Shown in pieces: positions 1 through 10,359 of a stretch of DNA of 64,000 nt. The DNA is from Diaporthe sp. PMI_573. Lineage: Eukaryota > Ascomycota > Sordariomycetes > Diaporthales > Diaporthaceae. A model generated the notes under the pieces. It was not told the DNA's origin, did no database searches, and saw nothing but the letters and a program-made list of their open reading frames with translations. Positions within the stretch are counted from its first letter, which is position 1. Every line of letters begins with the position of its first letter. The translations under genes were made by a program, and so were the position numbers. The stretch covers positions 1 to 64,000 of the forward strand of contig JAJTUP010000041.1 of assembly GCA_021399435.1 (NCBI GenBank), given 5' to 3'.

Positions 1-639
1 AAGTACGAGAATTCCTTAGATACGTTAACTTCTATAGATAATTTATTAAAGGTTACAAAGGACTTTCAAAGCCTCTTATAGACCTTACCAAATAGAACAA
101 GGAGTTTGAATAGACTCAAGAAGTACAGGATGCCTTTAACACGATAATCTAGAAAATCCTAGAAGAACTAATACTAGTTAAAGCAGACCTAAGTAGAGTC
201 TATAAAGTTAAGACAGATGCCTTAGACTATATAATAAGAGGACAACTAGGTTAGCGCGACAACTAAGGCAAACTATACCCTATTACATTCTTCTTAAAGA
301 ACCTTAGCGGACTAGAACTTAATTACCTTATATACAATAAGAAACTTATAGCCATAATTAAAGCATTTGAGAAATGGCAATACTACCTTATAGGAGCCAA
401 ATACTAGGTACAGGTCTACACTAACTACAAAAACCTAACATACTTTACTATAATGAAAAAACTTAATAAATGCCAAATTAGATAGGCTGAGTTTTTATCG
501 CAATTCGACCTTAGAATTACCTACTGCAAGAAATCTAAAAATAGACAAGCAGATATATTTAACAGAAGATTAAATTACCTACAGAAGGTTCTACTAGAAA
601 CATAGAGTATTTTTTAAGTTACCCCTAAAGGAGACTTGT
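1..639 (+). mobile_element. Degraded Ty3/gypsy retrotransposon, reverse transcriptase-RNase H end of pol
   Basis: Plus-strand translation around 285-600 gives a recognisable end of a Ty3/gypsy RT-RNase H region: residues reading ELNYLIYNKKLIAIIKAFE, then a YT-N-KNLTYF stretch, then a block ending in NRQADIFNRR, which matches the usual A-D-x-L-S-R-R end of the family. Several in-frame TAG codons interrupt it, and the whole stretch is visibly AT-rich and TA-rich. That is the look expected of repeat-induced point mutation (C to T) in ascomycete transposons. The 5' part of the element lies outside the window. It is certainly non-functional as it stands. Confidence 0.85.
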
Positions 640-1048
640 TGTAAGAACCTTGACAACTAGCACTAATCTGAAGGTTAGTGCCTTTAGCAGTGTGTGTGTG
701 GCAGGGTCGCAGCAGGGTGCCTGGAGGCGAGTTGGGACAATTGAGAGTGGTTCGGACAACTTTGCATTGAATTTGAGTGGGTTTCTGTCAGCCCTCCTCA
801 CAGTCCCTCCGACATTGTCTCAACCCTGGGCACGCTGTGGTTGGCTCTGGTGCGCAGATAGGGAGGCCGGAAAATTCGGCCCTCGGACCCACTATCTTTG
901 GCTTTAAATAACCAGCCAACCCTAACCCTGACAGTAACTAAACTAAATACAGATAAACTTCAGAAAACAGGCTATCTAATAAACTAGGTTACATACTTTT
1001 TGGGTAAGAAATAAGGGGAATGCAGAGGTTCGAAGTTAGGGTCTTACA
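640..1048 (+). repeat. Probable 3' long terminal repeat of the gypsy relic
   Basis: A purine-rich tract (about 627-635) is followed at 640 by TGTAAGAACC, and the stretch ends at 1041-1048 in GTCTTACA. The two ends are near-perfect inverted repeats with the TG...CA termini typical of LTRs, and the position directly after the RNase H relic fits a 3' LTR of about 409 bp. The inside is less AT-rich than the pol relic and includes a short open frame that is probably meaningless. The 5' LTR partner is not in the window, so this is an inference from end structure and position. Confidence 0.6.
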
Positions 1049-1134
1049 ATAGCCCAAAAAATCGACTCACGGCCACCAAACTCATCTTTCGGCGTGCACG
1101 CCCCATGGGCACTTAGAGGAAATCCAGTGCCAAG

Positions 1135-1182
1135 TCTAGGGTAACTCTCTACGTGCATTCTAGGGTAACTCCTTACGTGAAG
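1135..1182. repeat. Two-copy 24-bp tandem repeat
   Basis: The unit TCTAGGGTAACTC..TACGTG occurs twice head to tail (1135-1158 and 1159-1182), differing at only a few bases. It lies just outside the putative LTR, in transposon-derived or intergenic DNA. No function can be assigned. Confidence 0.75.
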
Positions 1183-2260
1183 GGCCCATGCCGAATTTGA
1201 GCGTTTCCGTTTAACAGTATCTAATTAAGTTATTTTATCTGTTTATTTGTCTAAAGATGGAATACTGTAGATAGTTTTGATTTTATCTTAAGCTATCTGT
1301 TATGAACCAACACATTGGCAACCAGGGGACCCGTTCGGGTGACCCAGACAACCCGGAAAGGATGCCACGGCGCAGGCCTTTCAGCACTAGAGTGCGAAGA
1401 CATAAGAGACGAGTAGAACTCGAACTCGATGGCGCTGATATTGTCTCCATGCTATCAGTCGCTGTACGCCTGGGCTTCTGATGTGCCACTGTGTAGGTTG
1501 GTATATTTGTAATGAAAGATGACCATAGCCTTCGAAAAGCTTGAAAAGTTTAAATTGCTTGCAGACATAATAGCAAGGATTTCGTACGCGCAATAAAATT
1601 GTCGGTATGATGGACGGCGGGCGGGAGCCCGTTGAAGTCACTGGGTGAGCACATTGCTCTGTAACCTGGAGCCGTTTACACTGTTGACTAAATGACATTG
1701 TTGACTAAATGCTACTGCTGTTTCTGCAAAGGTGCATCATGAGAGAGTGCAGTCATTGCTGTCAAAGGTTGGTGTGTGGGCAGAGTGATAGGGCGCGAAT
1801 AGTGACTGTCATTGAAGCCTAAGGAACAAGTCTCCCCTTCCGAGCGCCCTCTCTGTGGAAATGCCAGTAGATACTTGCTATTCTGATGAGTCAGCGCCTT
1901 TGGGACATTGACCCTTGACAATGGCCCTGTACGTCTTGAGAGCCTGATCTTTCCGCCTCGTCTACGACTCGCACCGCCTCGTGAAAGAGAAAGTGCTTTA
2001 CTGTGCGCTGGTCTAATCCCAGGCACTGTGAATCTCATAAAGCCTTTCTCACATCCGCATGCAGTGAGTAAGGAGCACAGAGTAGATTCATCACCACAAT
2101 GCGGCTGTCAATCAACAGCTACCTTGTTTCAGACCGCGATAGTTCATGTATTAATTAGCCGTATATAAATATGTGCCGTTAAATACCAAAGTTATAATTT
2201 CCCTCCACAGCAATCCATCACAAACAGAGAGCATCAACACACCCTTTGAAACTCTTAAAA
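1183..2260. other. Non-coding stretch with possible second retroelement fragment
   Basis: No convincing gene. Around 1300-1340 the sequence reads like the start of an LTR-element internal region (a CATTGGCAACCAGGGG-type stretch is common just after fungal or plant gypsy LTRs), but this rests on motif resemblance only. From about 1900 to 2260 it is the upstream region of the nucleotidylyltransferase-like gene. Confidence 0.35.
2162..2170 (+). promoter_or_regulatory. TATA-like element upstream of the nucleotidylyltransferase gene
   Basis: TATATAAAT lies about 90 bp before the ATG at 2261, a sensible distance for a fungal core promoter. Assigned from sequence and spacing only. Confidence 0.4.
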
Positions 2261-3283
2261 ATGATGGTAAAAAACCAAGAACGACAAGCGGGACGATCGG
2301 ATTCCATGTCTGTGGACATGTTTCTGCGTGAGGTGGCACGTGTGCAAATTCCGGACGGCGGCCTGAGCTACTTGAGCACACAAAAAGTCCTAAGCGTACC
2401 ACCTGGACCCTCGTTGCGAGTCGGCCAGAAAAATCGTGTCCTCATCTATTGTGGGGCTTTCAACCCTCCCCATACCGGTCATGTTGCTTGCCTCGTGGAT
2501 GGCCTAGAACACTTGGCCAAAGACTCCGATCTAGGTGACTTGGTTGCCTGCATTGTTGTCCCCCTGGATGACGAGTTTCTGCTACAGAAAGAGGAAAGAA
2601 AGAGAGCCAATGAGCCATCAGCCTCCACAACCACGACTCCGATGACCCTGAGCAGGAAGAACCGCGCTGATCTCCTCTCATCATATATCCACTCTGCAGC
2701 ATCCGGACTCGACGCCCAGCTCCGCTCCATGGTCCAGGTCTGGGCACCCGCACGAGCAAAGACACTCACCGATGTTCCCCAACTGTTGGCGGCCGAAGCC
2801 AAGAACAAAGGATTCGACATGGACTTCATCTTGCTCCGCAGCTGGGAATACCTGTATTACGGTGACAAGGGAGCTACCCGGTGGCCCCGAGTAATCCACT
2901 CCCAGTGCAGCATGGTAATTTTCACGAACGTTGGCGGAAGAAATAACGACGCGATCTTGCAGGCAGACGGCAGTCCGCGGCCGCTCGAGGAGCCTTGGAC
3001 AAATTGGGAGGCCCTCGTCACGAACGAAGACCTCGGGGAGGGTGTCCGCAGAACTGTGTGGTCGACCAAGTCTCCCACATCGGAGCAGAGGATGCTCGAC
3101 ACACGAAATACTCTCAAGTCTGAGCCATGCTTTAGTTCAACTCGAATTCGAAGGCTCCTTTATGCGAGCGACTTTAAGGACCGCGAGACCCTGGAGAAAG
3201 ACATCCACGAGGCTGGGGCAATATATGCTGGGATGCTCATTCTTATGCTTGATGATTGGGCCGATCAGAAGAATACCATATAG
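2261..3283 (+). CDS. Nicotinamide-nucleotide adenylyltransferase-like protein (nucleotidylyltransferase superfamily)
   Basis: Intronless gene of 340 codons. Residues about 65-74 read GAFNPPHTGH, the signature (G-x-F-N/D-P-x-H-x-G-H) that binds ATP phosphates in NMNAT/cytidylyltransferase-fold enzymes. Residues about 292-297 read SSTRIR, the ISSTxIR motif near the end of the catalytic domain. Between them is an insertion rich in Thr/Ser and Lys that is longer than in bacterial NadD. An open frame continues upstream from a TTG, but the first ATG is at 2261 with a second directly after, so I start there. The likely reaction is adenylyl transfer from ATP to a mononucleotide such as NMN, but fungi carry several divergent paralogues and the substrate cannot be read from sequence. 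The convergent neighbour ends only 35 bp downstream. Confidence 0.8.
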   Translation: MMVKNQERQAGRSDSMSVDMFLREVARVQIPDGGLSYLSTQKVLSVPPGPSLRVGQKNRVLIYCGAFNPPHTGHVACLVDGLEHLAKDSDLGDLVACIVVPLDDEFLLQKEERKRANEPSASTTTTPMTLSRKNRADLLSSYIHSAASGLDAQLRSMVQVWAPARAKTLTDVPQLLAAEAKNKGFDMDFILLRSWEYLYYGDKGATRWPRVIHSQCSMVIFTNVGGRNNDAILQADGSPRPLEEPWTNWEALVTNEDLGEGVRRTVWSTKSPTSEQRMLDTRNTLKSEPCFSSTRIRRLLYASDFKDRETLEKDIHEAGAIYAGMLILMLDDWADQKNTI

Positions 3284-3318
3284 TGGTATTAATTAATTTC
3301 TGTCTATAACTGCTAGCT

Positions 3319-4584
3319 CTAGTCTATAACTGCGATATCATGCTGCACAATATCAGCCTGGGGTGGCTTATCTCCCAGCGGCTGCCACTCTGTCCAGACG
3401 ACCTCCCCACGTTTCTCGTCCCACGCCATCCCTATCTCAGTACCGTCCTCAGAATCCCAAGGCTTATTGTTGTCCTCGGGGTCACCGTTCAACCATATCC
3501 CGGCAAAAGTGCCAATAGCATTGCAAACCTTCTGTTGCTCCAAGTCTGACTCGCATTTAAAATTGTGATTCATGTGTTCTACATAGATACACCACGACTT
3601 GGCTTTCATTTCCTTGCGGACGGGGCCAAATATAATCTCAGGAGCCATCTGGAGGAAGTAAAAGTCAGCTTTGAATGTTCGAGTCTTTTAAACTTGTTTG
3701 AATAGTCCAACGCGGCTTACCCAGTCTTTTGTGCCTTTGATGAAGAGGACGCGTGTGTCTGAAGAGAGTGCAAGCAGCTCTTGCTTTCTGACATCGTAAT
3801 TACGAACTAGGGGGTAGCTCCATAGTATCAAGTTCTTGTTACTGGAGTACACGGCTGTGAAAGAACTCGTCAGTCAGCGAAATGGGAGGAGAAAGACCTG
3901 CAGGCTGGGATTGACCGAAAAGGTGAGTTAATACTTACAAGCCTGGGTGGCACATCGTGCGCCACGACTACGACCACCCATAGCCTTGCCACTTATGTCG
4001 TTCATGAGCCAGAAAGAGCTAAAGCCCGCCGTCCTGTTCACTTCCGCGTCCTTTGCATCCCCGCGGTCCTTCTGGAACGCCAGCACTGGGAACCACCGAG
4101 CGATGCCGGAGCACAACTGCTTAAACGCCTCGGCCTGGATACCGCGTGCTCCACCGTGTGGCATGATTACCTCAGGTTCCGCGGGGAGACCAGCTAGCAC
4201 GCTCATGTCCCGGGACCTCCCCTCTCGCTTCCGCAGCTCGCGCGAAGTTGAAGGCTGTTTCTTGTCTCGTGTCGAAATCCCGGTCGGGCGACTTCCGGCA
4301 GCGGTGGAGCGTGTGATTCTTGCGGGCAACTGCCGATCTTTACGCTTTGAAGAGGTCAGCGACGGTGAGGTATTCTCGATGATACGATCGTTCGTGGGAG
4401 TGTAGTAGAGAACAATGCCGTTGGACAAGGCCTGTGAAGTTGGGATGTCGTGATCGCGGCCATCAATACCACAGCCATAGTAAATGGGGTAACTCTCTAC
4501 AGCGATAGAAGGCTCGTTGCAAATCTCCCGTCTGCCCTCCTCGCTGCAGATTATTCTGTTCATACCTGAACTGCTAGACATCAT
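3319..4584 (-). CDS. KANL3/TEX30-like alpha/beta hydrolase, three exons
   Basis: Exons on the minus strand: 4584-3939, 3854-3721, 3648-3319 (369 aa). Introns begin GTAAGT/GTAAGC and end CAG, and phases agree. The spliced protein shows an HGGARG oxyanion-type turn, a nucleophile elbow G-R-S-R-G with Ser206, a strand ending in IKGTKD (Asp259) and a late His288 in HMNHNF. Together these make a Ser-Asp-His set in the order of the KANL3/TEX30 dienelactone-hydrolase-like family. Exon 1 also carries a long polar Ser/Arg/Lys-rich insertion before the core. The reading frame joins only if both introns are removed; the last exon starts with an ATG that could be mistaken for a separate small gene. Fungal homologues have no established substrate, so hydrolase activity is inferred. 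It converges on the preceding nucleotidylyltransferase-like gene. Confidence 0.82.
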
Positions 4585-5520
4585 TGGTTCTCTGAGATTT
4601 GCAGGGATACTCGTTTAGTTAAGAATTAGATGGGATATTATTGTTGAATGTGTTCTTTTCAGGTTTTTGGCAACTATGGTTAGAGAAAAACGCCGGTATT
4701 ACTCGTAGAATAATTGTTCATGCGTATTCAGGGGAAGATTTACAAATCAACCATAGTCGTATGAAATCTGTTGTATGTATTGGTCAATGAAAATTTCGGC
4801 TGTCGTTGATCTAGCATGGAATTCCGTATATAGAAGCAAGCCGTATGAGAGAGGCTTGGTCAAAAAGTCAATCCGAACTGGTCCTTTTAAAACAGAGAGG
4901 GATTGGACATGAGAAGAGGCCAAAGGCTTTACATGAGAGCAAAGGCACATAATGCACTGCTCTGGCCATCATAATGGGAGTGATGAGATGTGCGGTCTGG
5001 CGCCACCTCCGGACGTGACACGGATTCGTATATTTGCCCATGCTTCGACTCCTGTTCTGTGTCGTGCACCTAAGTGACAAAATTGCCTGCCCAATTGGTG
5101 AACATCGCCGCCCATGTCTGCACACTCTTCTTCCTCAGACAGTCTTCAGCGAATGTGTCTATCACTATGAAAGCCGGAAGCGGGGTTTTCACAAGAGATG
5201 GAGCATGAGTTGGACAGCCCGAGAGCCCCTGTGACTCAGCCCTCGAGCGAGATGCAGGACACTGCGTGACAGGTGGATGAGCCACACCTGTTCCCTCACG
5301 AAGTCCAGTGCAATGAATAATCTGTGGCGAAGCGATGAAGCTGAACTGGAAAATTCTCTCCACTCATCCTGCACAGATTCATACTGCAAATCGATGACGA
5401 ACCCCGACACGGAAAGAACCACATGCTGTGTCCGCTCCATTGCCATCACTCGCACAATTTTCTAGTCCCGGAAGCCCCGCCACAAGGGTTGCAGTGCCCA
5501 GCCCAGCGCAAAGTGTCCTC
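4585..5520. other. Intergenic, no gene seen
   Basis: About 0.9 kb holding the promoter side of the hydrolase gene (minus) and the 3' flank of the sugar transporter. Short open frames on both strands lack homology, codon bias or splice logic. Confidence 0.6.
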
Positions 5521-7277
5521 TCAAACGACAAGGTCTCCGTTGCCCATGCCTAGAGTGTTCAACACGGTATCTGTGCTGCGCTTCTCTAAGCTCTTCGTCA
5601 CTGGGTTTGGTGCGTTGAAGATCTCGTCCATCTCTTCCAGTGTGCGCTCCTTGGTCTCGGGGAAAAGGAAGAACATGTATACCCATTCGACCAGATCCCA
5701 GAAGACGAAAAATAAATAGAAATAGTATCCGATATTCTCGAATGCTGGCCCAGAGGAATACTGAATGACTGTGCTGGCCATAGCAGATGCAAGATTGCTT
5801 ACTGCTGTCCCTTTAGCACGCGTTGTAGTCGTCAGCGTCTCCACGATATACATGGACTGCAGGGGCGTCCAGCCGACGGAGAAAATCACGCCGAAGAGAA
5901 AGACGAATACAATAGTAGCATTTGCTGCTGCTGAGTTTCCATCATCGACGCTCAGCTTCGACGTGCCGGTCATGACGCCAAAGGAGATGGAGCAGAAGAT
6001 AATCGAGTACAGCAGCAAGGGCCGCCGGCCGATCTTATCCGTCAGGCGAGCGCCGATCAGTGATGCGATGAAGCAGAAGACGGGGTTCAGGCCGTTTAGC
6101 AGTAGCTGTGTGCTCTCAGACGTAATGCCTGCGTTCTGGACCATGACTGGCAGATAGTAACCCGTGACGGAGTTGCCGCTGAGCTGGCCGAAGCAGGCCA
6201 TGCCCAGGACGCAGAGCAGTCTTCGGCGGGCGGCGTGGGTATTCGCAAGTTCCCGGTAGTCCCACCACTTATTGTCCGAGGCATTCTGCTTGATGCTATG
6301 TTCCATCTCGTGCATCTGAAGTTGCACGATTGGGTGGTCCTCCAATCCCTCGCCGTGGTACCGGACCAAGAAGGCTCTTGCTTGGTCCAGCTTTCCGCGT
6401 GCCATGAGCCACCTGGGTGATTCCGGCAAGAACCACACTCCGGCCCCCACGATGACCGATGAGAATAGCTGGCCCCAGATGGGGACACGGAACGCGGATG
6501 CGTTGTCCCACTTCGAACAACCGAAGATGGTCCAACTCGCGGCAATGGAACCTAGCCACCTGAAAGGATGTCAAATCGAGGCCAAAACTCGACCGGACCA
6601 CCTGGATTTCTCGATTGTGCACTTACCACATGCAATTGTACAACCCTGTATGAGTCCCTCGCCAAATAGGGTGCGATATCTCGCTAACGTAAGTCGGAGC
6701 GCTTACGGAGGCAAAGCTCACTCCGAATCCAAGTACGAAACGGCCACCCATAAACATGCTCAGTTTAGTCGACGGTGCCTGGATACATGTTCCAAAGATA
6801 ATAAGGACAGCGCTGATGAACATCCCCATCCGCCTGCCCAGGTAGTCATTGGTCGGCCCGGTGAAGGGTATAGCCGCGATAGAGCCGATGTTGTAGAGGG
6901 CAAAGATGAATCCAGTCTGTGACCCTGCGGTGGACCTGTAATTTGTCAGACCTGATGTTCAGTATACTAGGGACGGTCACGGGGAAGAGGCGCGCCTACG
7001 TGTGAAAATACTCCTGGTAGGACTTCATAGCGTTGAGCCCACCCATTAAGGAGCCATCGTAACCGTTGAGGCAGCCGCAGAAATACGCAACGAGAAGACA
7101 ACCATAGAGTCGGAACATGCTCTTTGTCCACGGATTATAGTTGATCTCAGCAGCTCGTTCCGCGATGTGCGCGGCATTGCTGGCTTGGGCGTGCCATTTG
7201 ACCTCGCCGTCGCGAGCAGGTATGGTCTCCTCGACATGGAGGACCTGTGAAGTTCCTGAGGCTGGCTTGTCAGCCAT
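5521..7277 (-). CDS. MFS sugar transporter (hexose/lactose-permease type)
   Basis: Exons 7277-7000, 6935-6627 and 6559-5521 give 541 aa. Introns have GTAGGC/GTAAGT donors, CAG acceptors and matching phases. The frame is open further up from a TTG, but the first ATG is at 7277. Sugar-porter landmarks are present: a YDGSLMGG stretch in the first membrane helix, a GRRMG loop after helix 2, PESPRWL at the end of the first six-helix bundle, the long central loop, GRRPLL in the second half, and [15 protein letters not shown] after the last helix. This is a plasma-membrane proton/sugar symporter of the fungal family that includes lactose, hexose and quinate-like carriers; the sugar cannot be named. 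It is divergent from a Zn2Cys6 regulator starting within about 0.6 kb, an arrangement common for inducible carbohydrate-use pairs. Confidence 0.92.
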
Positions 7278-7863
7278 GTTGGAGTCGACTTGTATCCGTG
7301 TCTTTTGCCAGTTCAACTTGAATTAAACAATGATGGATAGAAAGCAGATCAGGAACAATTAAAAACCAAAATATCTCCGTCGACTTCGGGAGTGCTCTCA
7401 TTTTCTCGGCAGTCCACGATGCTATTATGTTCAGACTGACGAACGGGCCGAGCGCAGCCTGAATCAAGCCGAGCACGCCAACGGATTATACAGTGCTCGG
7501 TCCATGCTTCCCTTTTCGGAAGGGCCTAGGTGGTGTAATGGTGGTTAGTTGTGGAGCCCGCCCAGCTCTTATCCGCGTATTCGAAAATGCTACATGGCTA
7601 CATGGTCATGTGTGTTGTAGTAGCGTATTGTGGAGGTGGGGAAGTTTCTCCCCGCCCGTGTTGGCCATAAAGGGCATCTCCAGCCCGCTGGAGAAAGCCG
7701 GTCTCCATCTATGTCGTACTTTCTTCCCTCGTGCGCTGCTGTACCCCACGCGGTATTGATAGGCAACTAGGATGTCGGAAGATGCGGTTTCCCAACGGGC
7801 CTGGCATGTACTGTTCCACCCTGTAGCCAACCATGTTGACTGCTGACGATGTACACGGCGTAG
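7278..7863. other. Shared divergent promoter region
   Basis: Lies between the sugar transporter (minus) and the Zn2Cys6 regulator (plus). It probably contains the regulator's unresolved first exon: an ATG at 7594 followed by ...ACATG at 7604 could splice (TG|C) to the exon at 7864 and supply the missing first zinc-cluster cysteine, but its donor GTCATG is weak. Confidence 0.4.
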
Positions 7864-9763
7864 CGACGAATGTCGTCGATTACACAGAAAGTGTGAGGAC
7901 CACGATCAACTCCCTTTCTCTCTCAGCACCGGCCCTCTTTTGGCCTAGGCAGCTCTGGGTCAATGCAGCTCGGCAAGATTTGACGTAAGATTGACTGTAT
8001 TCAGGTGACTTTGGAGAGCCTCCATGCGGCTTGTGCAAGGAAAATGGGCGAGTGTGTCGCCGTGGTGGCTATGCCAAGGTCCGCTTCAAACGGGCAGCAT
8101 TGGAACACGACTTCCCGCGTTCACAGCAGTGGGCAGCTTTGCCAAAACACCCCAATTGTAACAATATCCTTTCCTTTACTCATTCTGGAAATCACAGGTC
8201 AGCTGCCAACCCCAGAATATCTCAGTCCTCCTGACCGCGGTGCTTCTAGTGCTATTTGTCGACGAGACGACCGAGACGGCACACGGATATCGTGTCATTA
8301 CTCTATCTGATCACCATGCCAGGGCCGAGTGGGCGGCGGCAGCTCCGCTTCCGGAGCCGGGGCCAAGCCCAGAGGTTTCAGCGGAGTCTCCGCCTGCTCA
8401 CCTCGTGGAATTCAGCTCAAGCGCCTCGGCCTTGGACAATCTAGACTTGTGGATTCAGCCCTTGTCTGCCAGCTGCCGCTGGCCACTCAGGGACTCCACC
8501 GAGATCATGTTATTCCAGCACTTCACCAGGACGCTGTCGTGCTTCGTATGTTTGCCGGATGCTTCCGCACTGGTGTTCAGATCCTGACTGTCTGTAGTTT
8601 GACTTCTGCGACCGAGAACAACACTTCGCAATCAAAGTACCTCAGCGAGCTAAGGCCTGCCCTCCGTTATTGGATGCTATCCTTGCTCTGTCGGCCCGCC
8701 ACCTGAGCCGTATCGATAGCTCATTTGACTCCAACATCGCCGACCATTTCTATCAACGCTGCCTCGAGGCTCTGATCGCCGGGCTTGACAGATATGAAGA
8801 TGGATCCCACGACGACCTGCTCGCAGCAACCGTAATCCTCCGCCTGCTCGAGGAGCTCGACGTCCCACTGGAGGGGCTCGATCCTTGCCAGCATTCGATC
8901 GGCACGCGGGCCTTTTTGCGCAGCCAGGCTGCCCCTGCGTCGCCCGTCACCAGCCTCCGAAGGGCAGCGTCCTGGGCGGGGGTCCGACAGGAGATCTATG
9001 TCTCGCTGTGCCTTCATCGGCAGCCGGCGATCAAGGCCACGCTGGACATGCTGACATCGCTTGATTCGTCTGACGACTGTGCGTGGGCAAACCGTGCCGT
9101 GAGCCTGTGTTCGGATGTGCTGGGCTTCTGCTTCGCGGAGGCAACGGATGCGGCAAAGACATATGACGCGCTGCTCGCAAGGCACCTGCAGTGGCACGCT
9201 GAGCGTCCTCCATCCTATGACCCTCTCGGTGTTGGGTCCGCTGGCAGTCCTGACGACCCGAAAAGCAAGCCTTTTCGGGATATTCGTTTTCTTGCTGACT
9301 GGCATGGTAAGTGGTTGTTGACAAATTCTCACTGATGAGTGGAATCCTAACACGAGGGCGAACATGCAGTGATGGGCTGGCAATACTGGACCCTCTCGAG
9401 ACTACTCCTCGTAACACACGATCCCTATGTCCCTCGGATAGGCCTAGGCCGACAGACTTCGTGGTCAAAGATGAATGTAGGTACCGTAGCAACTCCGAGC
9501 TGCGGAGAAAACCTTGTGCCTAACCGTACCAGGATCGGGCTCGCGCCGCTGTCAAGCTGCTCTGCAGCATATCACAATCTAATCCGGCAACCCCGCCCGC
9601 AACCGTGGTAGCGTGCATGGGGATCAAGATGTGTGGGGATCTGTTCCACGATGCACGTGAGCAGCAGGGGCTGATGGGAATCCTTGTCCAAGCTGAAGCT
9701 GTGCATGGCTGGCCAACGAAGGATGTTCAATTAGGATTGCGAGGGGTCTGGAGGGGCACATAG
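7864..9763 (+). CDS. Zn2Cys6 transcription factor, ARCA-like, multi-exon
   Basis: Recognisable exons: 7864-7892, 8005-8157, 8250-8545, 8598-9306, 9370-9476, 9533-9763, all phase-consistent, about 500 aa plus an unresolved 5' end. Joining the first two exons creates a zinc cluster: CRRLHRKC followed by DFGEPPCGLCKENGRVC (C-x6-C-x6-C-x2-C-x6-C). The first Cys would come from a TG|C codon split across an upstream intron; read without it the codon is AGC (Ser). After a linker, the fungal-specific regulatory domain begins with LRDSTEIMLFQHF, then FDFCDREQHF and LLDAILALSARHLSRI, as in ARCA-like regulators, and ends with a HGWPTKDV block. It is a nuclear DNA-binding regulator, and likely targets are the divergent transporter and nearby carbohydrate genes (inference). 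The gene is easily missed because no exon exceeds about 0.7 kb. Confidence 0.8.
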
Positions 9764-10359
9764 GACAATTGATAGACAAGCTTCACAGATGCGTGCCCCG
9801 ATTTATCCCCGCATTATTGTCTGACTCGAAGCAGGTCGCCTGCGAAGCCGGGCCTAATGATTGTGCAGTACGTTCGCACTTCATTAGCCCGACAGGGTGG
9901 GCGTACAAAGATCTCCGGGATGGCGTTATTTCCTGGTACGGGTTGCTAGCGGATATACTTCGGATACGCGTATTTGGACTAGATAGGAAATGGCCTCCCG
10001 CCGGGGAAATTTTACCATTTTCAGCAGTGTGAAGCGCCATTCGGCCAGTGAACTGCCCGCCACCTTGTAATCGTCCCTCCACCATTTGCGCCGGGGCGGT
10101 CTTGTGGGGATCTGATTAGAGACTGCCCAAGACAACCCTCATGGCCCGGTCAATTATATTCTGGAGTTGAAAGCGCTGCTTGCTTTGACCGGCTGTGATT
10201 CTTGAAGCCCATCACTTAGTAATAATTAGTACCTCAACTTGTTCACGTTTTAAATTAAACCAGCAGTGGACACGAATCATCCAATACTGGACGAGCAGTT
10301 AGCAATCCTCTCCTGTTGAGCGACCTTGACTTGATCTTGACTCGCAAACACTAGCAAAC
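9764..10359. other. Intergenic, promoter of PhyH-type gene
   Basis: About 0.6 kb with no supported gene; presumably the 3' flank of the regulator and the upstream region of the dioxygenase. Confidence 0.55.

Noticed and set aside
650..907. 85-aa open frame
   Set aside because: Lies inside the putative LTR and has no coding features.
904..935. Telomere-like CCCTAA units (two copies near 920)
   Set aside because: Only two units, inside the putative LTR; not a telomere.
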